Assembly (NCBI GenBank): GCA_035539855.1
Contig: DATLHO010000175.1
Location: 1-60,474 of the forward strand
Length of the DNA stretch: 60,474 bases
Origin: DATLHO01 sp035539855
GTDB taxonomy: Bacteria; Bacteroidota; Ignavibacteria; OLB7
Direction of reading: 5' to 3'
Below are positions 33,884-41,115 of this stretch, piece after piece (position 1 is the first letter of the stretch; each line of letters opens with the position of its first letter). Made by a program: the position numbers and the translations under genes. The notes under the pieces are model-generated. The model had not been told where the DNA came from. It worked only from the letters and a program-made list of their open reading frames with translations, and did no database searches.

Positions 33884-34746
33884 AGATCGTGGTCCACCTC
33901 TCCGACATCCACTTCGGACGCGTCGACTACGCGACCGTCACGCCGCTGACCGAGGCGATCACGAAGATCGGACCCGATGTCGTCGTGATCTCCGGTGATC
34001 TGACCCAGCGTGCGCGCGAATCGCAGTTCGAGGAGGCGCGCAAGTTTCTCGACGCGCTCCCGAAGCCGCAGATCGTCGTGCCGGGCAATCACGACGTGCC
34101 GCTGTACAACGTGTTCGCTCGCTTCATGGCGCCGCTGGACAATTACCGCAAGGTCATTTCCGAGGATGTCGAGCAGTGCTATCGCGACGACGAGATCGCG
34201 ATCGTCGGGGTCAACACGGCGCGCTCGGCGACGTTCAAGAACGGCCGCATCAACGAGGAGCAGGTCGAGCGCGTGCGCGCGCTGCTCTGCGACGTCGGCG
34301 CGGACGTGACGAAGATCGTCGTGACGCACCACCCGTTCGACCTGCCGCGGCAGTTCGCCGAGGGCGACCTCGTGGGTCGCGCGCGCATGGCGATCGAATC
34401 GCTGGCGCCCTGCGGCATCGACGTCTTTCTCGCGGGCCATTACCACTTCGGCCACACCGGCGACACCGCGACGCGCTACGACATCGAGGACTACAACGCG
34501 CTGATCATTCACGCCGGCACGGCGACCTCCACGCGTGGCCGCGGCGAGCCGAACTCGTTCAACGTGATCAGGATCGCCCGGCCGGAGCTCGTCGTCGAGC
34601 GCTACACGTGGCGGCCGGAGGAGGCCGTGTTCGATCAGTTCAGCGCCGAGCATTTCCGATCGACCGATGCCGGTTGGGTGCGCCTGGCCGACGAGTCGCC
34701 GGTCGGACGTGAGGAGATTCCCGCGGAGCCTCCGCGCGAGGATTAG
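33880..34746 (+). CDS. Calcineurin-like metallophosphoesterase
   Basis: A 288-residue phosphoesterase with the dinuclear-metal motifs in order: VVHLSDIHFGRVD (DxH), VVVISGDLTQRA (GDLT), IVVPGNHDVPLYN (GNHD), IVVTHHPFD and FLAGHYHFGHTG (GHxH). This resembles the cyclic-nucleotide phosphodiesterase/Icc subgroup, whose substrates vary. The start overlaps the lipid kinase stop (ATGA at 33880-33883), so the kinase and phosphoesterase are made together; the true substrate is unknown. The open frame upstream of 33880 is a shadow of the kinase. Confidence 0.9.
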   Translation: MKIVVHLSDIHFGRVDYATVTPLTEAITKIGPDVVVISGDLTQRARESQFEEARKFLDALPKPQIVVPGNHDVPLYNVFARFMAPLDNYRKVISEDVEQCYRDDEIAIVGVNTARSATFKNGRINEEQVERVRALLCDVGADVTKIVVTHHPFDLPRQFAEGDLVGRARMAIESLAPCGIDVFLAGHYHFGHTGDTATRYDIEDYNALIIHAGTATSTRGRGEPNSFNVIRIARPELVVERYTWRPEEAVFDQFSAEHFRSTDAGWVRLADESPVGREEIPAEPPRED

Positions 34747-34770
34747 CAGCCGAGCGAGCGCGGCCGAGCA

Positions 34771-35730
34771 TTAGAGATCCACACCCGTTCGCTTTGTCGT
34801 GCTGAAGATGAAGTCGACGCCCTTCATGCGCTTGGCCCGTGCAACGTAGCCGAGAAAGGGACGCGTTCGCGGCATGACTTCACCCAGCTCACCGAGGTGA
34901 TACGCCGGAATTCCCGGTCGCGCATGGTGCTGCTCATGCAGATTGAAGTTCAGGAGGACGCAGCGCGCGAGCACGGGGTTGATCTGCAGGCTCCGGGTGT
35001 ACGCGACCTGGAGTCGGTAACCGATCGGCTGCACATCGTCATCGCCGGCGAGCGGCATGTCGATGTGGCTGTGCTGGCTCAGAATGAAGAGATCCGAGAT
35101 GACGAGACTGAACAGGTAGGCCGCCCCGAGATTCGCAATCACCCACTCTCCCCAAAGCGCGATCACCACGGCGAGGACCGCAAGCAGGGCTACCTGATTG
35201 CGCTGTATCCTCCTCACCTTCCTCAGCGGCAGATGCCGTCTCAGCTTCGACGGGCTCCAGTAGTTTCCGATGCGATACGCGAGCGTGAACAGCGGAACCC
35301 AGAGCAGCCAGGCGCCATTGACGATGCCACGTTGCAGCGGCCCGAGCTCCGAGACGGTGACCTCCGTCGTCGGGTCGCGGTCTCGCCAGCCGGTCCACTT
35401 GTGGTGAAGCGCATGGATGGCTTCCCAGCCATGGAACGGAATCACAGAGAGGAATCCGCACAGGTGGCCGAGAAGGCGGTTGGCCACGCGACTGCGAAAG
35501 AAGCTGCCGTGCGCGGTCTCGTGCAGCAGGATGAAGCACTGAAAGAAGAAGGCTCCGAGCACCGCCTGACCCACAATCCACGCGATCGTCGAATCGAAGC
35601 CCGTGCTCAGCCATAGGCCGACACTGCAGAGCGCGACGGGCACGATGAGGTGAGCGAGCGCCAGTACGTTGCTCGGGGAGAGGCGTTCGGTATCGGTGTC
35701 GGCTGTCATCGTTCCGTACCCCCAGATCAT
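34771..35730 (-). CDS. Fatty-acid-desaturase-family membrane di-iron enzyme
   Basis: A 319-residue integral membrane protein, last gene of the seven-gene operon. The three histidine boxes are LLHETAHGSFF (HxxxH), IHALHHKWTG (HxxHH) and NLHEQHHARPG (HxxHH), with a further QHSHID before the last. Hydrophobic pairs lie at about residues 25-70, 135-155 and 180-215. The family inserts double bonds or hydroxyl/keto groups into acyl chains or isoprenoids (carotenoid hydroxylases and ketolases share the fold). Start 35730 overlaps the acyltransferase stop as ATGA; an internal ATG at 35709 is possible. In this context the substrate may be the lipid built by the other six gene products. Confidence 0.88.
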   Translation of the reverse strand: MIWGYGTMTADTDTERLSPSNVLALAHLIVPVALCSVGLWLSTGFDSTIAWIVGQAVLGAFFFQCFILLHETAHGSFFRSRVANRLLGHLCGFLSVIPFHGWEAIHALHHKWTGWRDRDPTTEVTVSELGPLQRGIVNGAWLLWVPLFTLAYRIGNYWSPSKLRRHLPLRKVRRIQRNQVALLAVLAVVIALWGEWVIANLGAAYLFSLVISDLFILSQHSHIDMPLAGDDDVQPIGYRLQVAYTRSLQINPVLARCVLLNFNLHEQHHARPGIPAYHLGELGEVMPRTRPFLGYVARAKRMKGVDFIFSTTKRTGVDL

Positions 35731-36482
35731 GCGGCGACAGCATCGCCGTCGGTTGCGTGCGCCTCGTTGAAGCGCTGTACGAAGAGCGCTCGAACCGACG
35801 CGACATGATCGTCGATCGACTCCGGCGACCAGGTCCCGGTGTCGATCGCCGGCAGCTCCTCGACGCGCACGGTCCCGCTCTTCATCGTGAATCCCTCGAG
35901 CGAGTTGACCTCGCGGGGAATGTGCAGATACAGCGGAACGACCGGCAATCCCGAAGCAAGCGCCATGCGGTAGACGCCGTCGTTAAACGGAGCAATCCCG
36001 TGAATGAACTCGTGAACTCCTTCGGACGAGACGAGGACCGAAAACCGCTCGCGCGAGATACGCTCGATCACGCGCGTGAAGAACCTGGCACGTCGGCGCG
36101 CATGCTTCAACTGCGGAATGTAGAGCGTGCCGATTGCAAGTGCCGAGATGGTCAGCGGTACGAACTTCAGCGTCCTCTCCGAGAGAAAACACCGCGTGTC
36201 CGACAGGCCGAGCGCGGTCACGATGAGCACGTCGAGGAAGCTGTTGTGATTGAACGTGTACATGACGGGCTCGCGACCGCGTGACCGCGCGCGCGGCAAA
36301 AGCGCACGCACGCCGATCACACGCAGGATCAGACGCGACGAGGCCGCGACGAGGTGACGGCGGTTGAAGTCCGTGAGCGCACCGAGCGAGAACACCCGCA
36401 GCGCGAGAGCGAGCGAGCCGGTGATGGTCATCGCCGTGTATGCAACGACGAGACGTGCGATCGCGATCAGACGTTCCTGCAT
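35727..36482 (-). CDS. PlsC-like lysophospholipid acyltransferase family protein
   Basis: About 251 residues starting at the ATG at 36482; the longer frame to 36755 runs into the methyltransferase gene. One or two membrane helices at residues 5-45 precede the acyltransferase core. The catalytic HX4D is in YTFNHNSFLDVLIV, and VSSEGVHEFIHG plus PFNDGVYRMALASGLPVVPL match the later PlsC motifs, though the usual EGTR is divergent. The family moves acyl groups from acyl-ACP or acyl-CoA to a glycerol-type or other hydroxyl. It overlaps the methyltransferase by 16 bp and the desaturase by 4 bp. The divergent motif hints at a non-standard acceptor. Confidence 0.83.
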   Translation of the reverse strand: MQERLIAIARLVVAYTAMTITGSLALALRVFSLGALTDFNRRHLVAASSRLILRVIGVRALLPRARSRGREPVMYTFNHNSFLDVLIVTALGLSDTRCFLSERTLKFVPLTISALAIGTLYIPQLKHARRRARFFTRVIERISRERFSVLVSSEGVHEFIHGIAPFNDGVYRMALASGLPVVPLYLHIPREVNSLEGFTMKSGTVRVEELPAIDTGTWSPESIDDHVASVRALFVQRFNEAHATDGDAVAA

Positions 36483-37438
36483 ATGACCGTCTGCATCGAG
36501 AGATTGAGATGCTTCTGCATCGCCAGCAGCGGCGTCAGTAGGAGCTGGCCGGCGAAGTAGGGAGCGACGATCCGATCGAGTTTCAACCCCTTTCCGAACA
36601 TCCGGAAGTAGGTCCCGGTAAAGAGATAGAAGTAGGGCGGGAACGCGCCGTACGGTAGATAGTCGACGATGCGCAACCCCGCCTTCTCCACCATCGCCGT
36701 AAGCGTCCGCTTTGAGTACAGCGTCGTGTGCTGTGGAGCCTGGACGCCGGGCCACTTATCGCGGAACATCCTGAAGGTGACCGAGTCGAGCCGCGGAACT
36801 TCGATGACCAGGGTCCCGTCGTCGCGCATGATCTCACGCGCGGTCGCGAGCGAGCGTGCCGGGTCGTAGCAGTGCTCGAGGAAGTGCCACATCGTCACGA
36901 GATCGTATCGATCGCGCGGAATCGGCTGTTCGTAGAAGAGTCCCTGGTAGAAGTCGATACGATCGAAACCGGGGTACGAATGGTCCACCATGAAGTCGAG
37001 TCCGCCGATCCGGCAGCCGCGGGTCTGCTCGAGGTGCAACAGGAACGTGCCGACCGCGCAACCGACATCGAAGACCTCGGTGTGCGGCCCGAGCTCAACG
37101 TACCTGGCAACGAGCGTCGCCTTGTCGCGATCGTGCTTGTTCATCGCGCGGTTGTACAGGGGCGTCAGCGGACCCCAGTCCTTCTTCTTTCGGTGCGCGA
37201 TGTACTCGCTGTCGTAGAAATCCTTGATCTGCCAGACGGGCAGCCTCGGACTCTGATAGACGAGGTCACAGTCGGAGCAACGAACGTAGAGGAAGCGTCC
37301 ATCCTTGGCCGTCAGATCGTCCTCGCCAACGAGGAACGGCTCGCAGCGCGCACCGCCGCAGAGATAGCACCGCACCTCCTCGAACTCGAAGCGCCCGGGA
37401 TTGGCGAGCGTCGCGATATGCTCAGTTGGATCAAACAC
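36467..37438 (-). CDS. SAM-dependent methyltransferase with Cys-rich N-terminus
   Basis: A 323-residue protein. The N-terminus carries a rubredoxin-like pair CYLCGGARCEPF and VRCSDCDLVYQSPRLP, a probable zinc site seen in many methyltransferases of surface-sugar and natural-product loci. The Rossmann core starts with EVFDVGCAVGTFLLHLEQTR; DLVTMWHFLEHCYDPARSLA and EIMRDDGTLVIEVPRLDSV are typical class I (Methyltransf_23-like) features. A hydrophobic C-terminal stretch (FPPYFYLFTGTYFRMFG) may touch the membrane. It overlaps UbiA by 8 bp and the acyltransferase by 16 bp. Whether it is a C-, O- or N-methyltransferase cannot be told from sequence alone. Confidence 0.87.
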   Translation of the reverse strand: MFDPTEHIATLANPGRFEFEEVRCYLCGGARCEPFLVGEDDLTAKDGRFLYVRCSDCDLVYQSPRLPVWQIKDFYDSEYIAHRKKKDWGPLTPLYNRAMNKHDRDKATLVARYVELGPHTEVFDVGCAVGTFLLHLEQTRGCRIGGLDFMVDHSYPGFDRIDFYQGLFYEQPIPRDRYDLVTMWHFLEHCYDPARSLATAREIMRDDGTLVIEVPRLDSVTFRMFRDKWPGVQAPQHTTLYSKRTLTAMVEKAGLRIVDYLPYGAFPPYFYLFTGTYFRMFGKGLKLDRIVAPYFAGQLLLTPLLAMQKHLNLSMQTVICRNV

Positions 37439-38162
37439 GGTCGATGGCCACCAGTCGAAGCGTGAGGAAGTACAGCATCATTGCATACGGAAGGGCGGGT
37501 ATCTCCCATCGGTGTCCCAGGGCACCGACGGTCAGTGCGATCGCTGCGCCCACGCACGGAATCACCCAGCCCAGCGCGGGCGCAAGCAGTCCATGCGCCG
37601 CCACCAGCAGGAGTGCGGCGACGATGCCCGGGACCCGGAATTCGTCGTCGTCGAGCGACTCGAACAGGAGAAACATCGGCAGCAGCGCGAGGCATGCGAG
37701 GACCCGCTCAACGGCAATCGGTTCGACGGGCAGCATCAGCAACAGCGCAAGCACCGGATACTTCGTCAGAGGCAGGACCGTGCGCCAGCGGCCACGGTCG
37801 AAGAGATGTCGATACGCGGCGACGCAGACGAGCATCAGCGCCCCAAGCAGGAGGCCGGCGCGAGCGTCGCGCAGCGCGGTCAACGCAAGCAGGAGCGCAC
37901 CGAGCACGCCCAGCGTCGCGCGCAGGGCCGACTGAGCCTCGGGCCGGGTGTGAATGCGGTCCTTCCCGCTGTCGATGTCCCGGCTGGCGAGGTCGTCGAA
38001 GAGCCTGAACCAGAGGACGAGGGCCATCGCATAGAGCGGCGCCCAGTGCGCCGATTGCCACGTCCACCGAGCGCCGTTGGCAAACAGCAGCAAGAAGAGC
38101 GCGACGGACACCTGGGCGAGCCCGAAGCGCTGGCGCACGTATGTGACGATCACCGCGGCCAT
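37431..38162 (-). CDS. UbiA-like membrane prenyltransferase (divergent)
   Basis: About 243 residues from the ATG at 38162, which overlaps the dikinase stop by 13 bp; the longer frame to 38369 has an Arg-rich non-membrane extension and is rejected. The protein is almost entirely membrane helices. The first Asp-rich motif is WFRLFDDLASRDIDSGKDR, close to the NDxxDxxxD of UbiA enzymes, and LFESLDDDEFRVPG occupies the place of the second. UbiA enzymes transfer prenyl groups from prenyl diphosphates to aromatic rings, glycerol phosphate or other acceptors. The motifs are degenerate, so the acceptor, and even activity, are uncertain. Confidence 0.7.
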   Translation of the reverse strand: MAAVIVTYVRQRFGLAQVSVALFLLLFANGARWTWQSAHWAPLYAMALVLWFRLFDDLASRDIDSGKDRIHTRPEAQSALRATLGVLGALLLALTALRDARAGLLLGALMLVCVAAYRHLFDRGRWRTVLPLTKYPVLALLLMLPVEPIAVERVLACLALLPMFLLFESLDDDEFRVPGIVAALLLVAAHGLLAPALGWVIPCVGAAIALTVGALGHRWEIPALPYAMMLYFLTLRLVAIDRV

Positions 38163-40612
38163 GGCCTCTCCGTGCTCGGGTCGATGCGCCTGACCTCTCC
38201 CCGATCCGCATCGAGCTCGATCGATTCTCCGTCGCTCAGGAGAATCGTCGCATCGCGGACGCCGACGATCGCAGGGATGCCGAACTCTCGCGCGACGATC
38301 GCTCCATGCGAGAGCATCCCGCCGCGCTCGACAACGAGTCCGCTGATCAGGGGAAAGACTGCCGCCCATCCCGGATCGGTCTGCCTCGTCACGAGTATGT
38401 CGCCCGGCTCGATGCGCGCGATCTCGAGGACGCTCTGGAGCACGCGTGCCCGTCCACGAACCACTCCGCCGCAGGCATTGAGCCCACGCATCGCTGCGCC
38501 GTCGTCTCGCCCACGCCGCGCCGGCACGATGCGCTCGGGCGTTGGATACTCCCCTGCAATCGACGAGAAGTCGTCGGGATACACTAGGGCGGACTCGCGA
38601 TCATGCTCCCGTCGGCGCACCGCGACGACTTCGCGCGTCGCCCGGGCGTGGATTGCCGACGTCGTGAGATGCTCCGCGAGCTCCTCATGCCGCAGAAGGA
38701 GAACGTCATCGGCTGCATCGAGCAGACCGCGGCGCTCGAGCTCGGATCCGATGCCTGCGAGAAGCAGCTTCAGCCGGTGATAGACGAGCGCCTGCTTCAG
38801 GCGCACTCGCTCACGGGCGGCGATCGACGAGAAGCAGAGCCTGACGAGCGCCTCGAGCAGCGCGATGTCGACGATTGCCAGCGGCGCGGCAATACCTCGA
38901 CGGCGAACGAGGCGACGGCGCAGCTCCCGGTGCGCGAGCCTGCGCTCGACAGCCTTCGACACGATCGAGTCGGACGGACTCTCCCCCGCCCGCTCGACGT
39001 ATCCGCGCAGCGCGTCGATGAACCTCTCCGGCGCTTCACAGAAGCTCTCCTCGGTGAGCATCAGCTCGCCCGAACAGCGGAAGCCCCAGGCGGCGAGGCA
39101 CTCGTCGATTGCCGCACCAATGGGCGCGAAGCGCTGATCCCGTTGAAACGCCGTGAGCACCTCATCCGACTGTCGAGTCCGCAGCATCGCAAGAGCATCG
39201 TCATCGGCGCGGATCATCGTCGCGATCCGCCAGGTCTCGATCACGGGCCGCGTGCTGACGAGACCGGGGATTGCCTGCACGAGCGTGTTGTGAATGCCCT
39301 GGTGCTCCTCGCCGAAGTAGCGCCTGCAGAAACGACCGAGCAGCCCGTGATGTACCATGGCGAAGAAATCCGCGAGCGACGCGCGGTACCAGCCATGCAT
39401 CCGCAGCTCGATGAACGAATGGTAGCAGGCGCGCATCGACGGGAGATCGCGAGCACGATCGCAACCCAATGCGAGCTCGTCGGCACGCTTCTCGAACGCA
39501 CGCACGTTCGCGCCGAGCCGGACGCCAAGCCACACGGCACGAGCCGCAAAGCGTACCGCGCTCACGAGCGAGCTGCGCCGCGGAGGCGCGGACGGGCCTT
39601 CCTGATACCCGACGAAGTCGTCGAATGCTCCGCGGAGCATCCCGGCGAAGGGTGACCGTCCGATCACGGTGTGGATGCTCGTCATGTTGTAATACATGCG
39701 GCAGCCAAACGCCCCGATGATGTTGGCGAGCTCCGGCTCGAGCTCCTCGACGGCCCTGGGAGAAATCTGCAGCAGGCGGGCGAGGTTCTTGAAGTAGTGA
39801 TAGTAGGCGCCGCGGGCGATCGAGTACAGTAGCGGCGTGATCGGACCCGGGTAGTTCTCGTTGACGTTGGTGTTCGACCAATGCATGCGCGCTGGCGCGG
39901 GCGCGGTTGTGATCGGCCGACACTGTACGATCGACAACGCACCGTCGCGCACTGCCCACTCGATGTCGACCGGACCGTCGAAGAGCGACTCGAGGCGCAG
40001 GGCGTGGGCGCAGAGCTCCCGCAGATCGAACGGAACGGCCCCCCCCACCGCATCAGGATCGCGCGCGCACTCGACGCGCATCGGATCGACGTCGCCGGCG
40101 ACCAGCTTCTCGCCGTGCCCCGGTACGTACTCGCAGAGCATGCGCGCCGGGTCCGTATGCGAGCGCGAGAAGAGCACGCCCGCATGGTCGGGCTCGACGA
40201 GCTCCTGCACGATCACGCCCATGCCGCGGAGCCGCACGCCGGTATGCCTCTCGTAGGCGCGGACGCTCTCCTTGTCGTACGACGCCCAGCAACGCCCGAG
40301 TCCCTCGACGACCGAGTCTACCGTTCGGTCGCAGATGAATGAATCGAGCTGCCCCGCGAATGACGCGTCGAGAGAGTCCTCGCCGACCGCGGAGCTGCGC
40401 ACCATGACGCGGGCGCCGCGCAGCGAGCCGAGACGGATCTGGATCTCTCCGGCGATCGCAGTCGGCACTTCTCGACATTCGGCAAACGCGCGCGCGCCGA
40501 TTGCGAATCCCGGAGGTACGGGCAATCCCTCGCGAAGCATGCGCGAGAGGTTCGCAGCCTTGGCGCCAACCTCATCGTGCTCGAGGAGGCCGTCGAGGGG
40601 GGCGCAGTACAT
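38150..40612 (-). CDS. PEP-synthase/rifampin-phosphotransferase-like dikinase
   Basis: An 820-residue three-part enzyme. Residues 1-235 are the ATP-binding domain (EVGAKAANLSRMLREGLPVP; MVRSSAVGEDSLDASFAGQL; LSIVQCRPITT). Residues about 240-690 are a helical middle region starting NTNVNENYPGPITPLLYS. Residues about 715-800 are the swivelling phosphohistidine domain with ERGGMLSHGAIVAREFGIPA, His769 being the expected phosphocarrier. There is no C-terminal PEP/pyruvate barrel, so this is not a true PEP synthase. The layout matches antibiotic-type dikinases (rifampin phosphotransferase), in which the middle domain binds an alcohol or phenol that is phosphorylated with release of AMP and phosphate. 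Here it probably phosphorylates a pathway intermediate. Confidence 0.88.
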   Translation of the reverse strand: MYCAPLDGLLEHDEVGAKAANLSRMLREGLPVPPGFAIGARAFAECREVPTAIAGEIQIRLGSLRGARVMVRSSAVGEDSLDASFAGQLDSFICDRTVDSVVEGLGRCWASYDKESVRAYERHTGVRLRGMGVIVQELVEPDHAGVLFSRSHTDPARMLCEYVPGHGEKLVAGDVDPMRVECARDPDAVGGAVPFDLRELCAHALRLESLFDGPVDIEWAVRDGALSIVQCRPITTAPAPARMHWSNTNVNENYPGPITPLLYSIARGAYYHYFKNLARLLQISPRAVEELEPELANIIGAFGCRMYYNMTSIHTVIGRSPFAGMLRGAFDDFVGYQEGPSAPPRRSSLVSAVRFAARAVWLGVRLGANVRAFEKRADELALGCDRARDLPSMRACYHSFIELRMHGWYRASLADFFAMVHHGLLGRFCRRYFGEEHQGIHNTLVQAIPGLVSTRPVIETWRIATMIRADDDALAMLRTRQSDEVLTAFQRDQRFAPIGAAIDECLAAWGFRCSGELMLTEESFCEAPERFIDALRGYVERAGESPSDSIVSKAVERRLAHRELRRRLVRRRGIAAPLAIVDIALLEALVRLCFSSIAARERVRLKQALVYHRLKLLLAGIGSELERRGLLDAADDVLLLRHEELAEHLTTSAIHARATREVVAVRRREHDRESALVYPDDFSSIAGEYPTPERIVPARRGRDDGAAMRGLNACGGVVRGRARVLQSVLEIARIEPGDILVTRQTDPGWAAVFPLISGLVVERGGMLSHGAIVAREFGIPAIVGVRDATILLSDGESIELDADRGEVRRIDPSTERPWPR

Positions 40613-41112
40613 TAAAACCCCCTCTTTACGCGTAGCGTGACGAGCAGCAGCGAGAAGACGACGTGCGCCGCGCTACAGATGATGAACAGCAGGACGGCCT
40701 CCGCGGCGGTAACACCCGCGACGATCCAATACGCGAGCGTGACGCCAAGCGCCGAATCGGTCTTGTCGACCGCTGCATACAGTATCCGATTGCGCTCTGC
40801 CGATGCGCCCGGGGCTATCCCGGAACGGCGCTTCAACCAAGAGTTCGGCAACTCGAACAGCATGTAGACGACGCCCAGAAACGCTCCCAGAAGCATCGAG
40901 CCGAACAACGGCTCACCCGGGGAGAACAGCGGGACCGCGAGCGCGTTGAGCGTGGCAAGTACGACGAAGCCGCGCCACGTTTTGTTCGCACCGAACGCCG
41001 GCGCATGCACCGGACGCGCAAGGGCTCGCAGCGCATCCTGCCTGATGATGATCATGTGCAGGATGTTCGAGATCACCAGCGGGAGCACCAGCCGATTGAC
41101 GTGCTCGATCAT
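40612..41112 (-). CDS. CarS-like (CDP-archaeol synthase family) membrane protein
   Basis: A 166-residue, four-to-five-helix membrane protein. FGANKTWRGFVVLATLNAL matches the KTWRGF signature of CDP-archaeol synthase (CarS, DUF46), NSWLKRRSGIAPGAS matches its xKRRxGIxPG loop, and AVDKTDSALGVTLAY matches the DQxDxxLG segment. CarS activates digeranylgeranylglyceryl phosphate with CTP in archaea; relatives (CdsA, dolichol and phytol kinases) use CTP on lipid phosphates or alcohols. The gene begins 3 bp after the HMGR-kinase stop and its TAA overlaps the dikinase ATG by one base. A CTP-dependent role on an isoprenoid- or mevalonate-derived lipid phosphate is inferred. Confidence 0.8.
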   Translation of the reverse strand: MIEHVNRLVLPLVISNILHMIIIRQDALRALARPVHAPAFGANKTWRGFVVLATLNALAVPLFSPGEPLFGSMLLGAFLGVVYMLFELPNSWLKRRSGIAPGASAERNRILYAAVDKTDSALGVTLAYWIVAGVTAAEAVLLFIICSAAHVVFSLLLVTLRVKRGF

Positions 41113-41115
41113 GAT

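Noticed and set aside
32944..34746. A possible fused 600-residue protein ending in the metallophosphoesterase
   Set aside because: The first 312 codons are the out-of-frame shadow of the lipid kinase gene; the phosphoesterase begins at the ATG at 33880 with an ATGA overlap.
38150..40612. True phosphoenolpyruvate synthase
   Set aside because: The C-terminal PEP/pyruvate-binding barrel is absent; the phosphohistidine domain is at the very end, as in rifampin-phosphotransferase-type enzymes.
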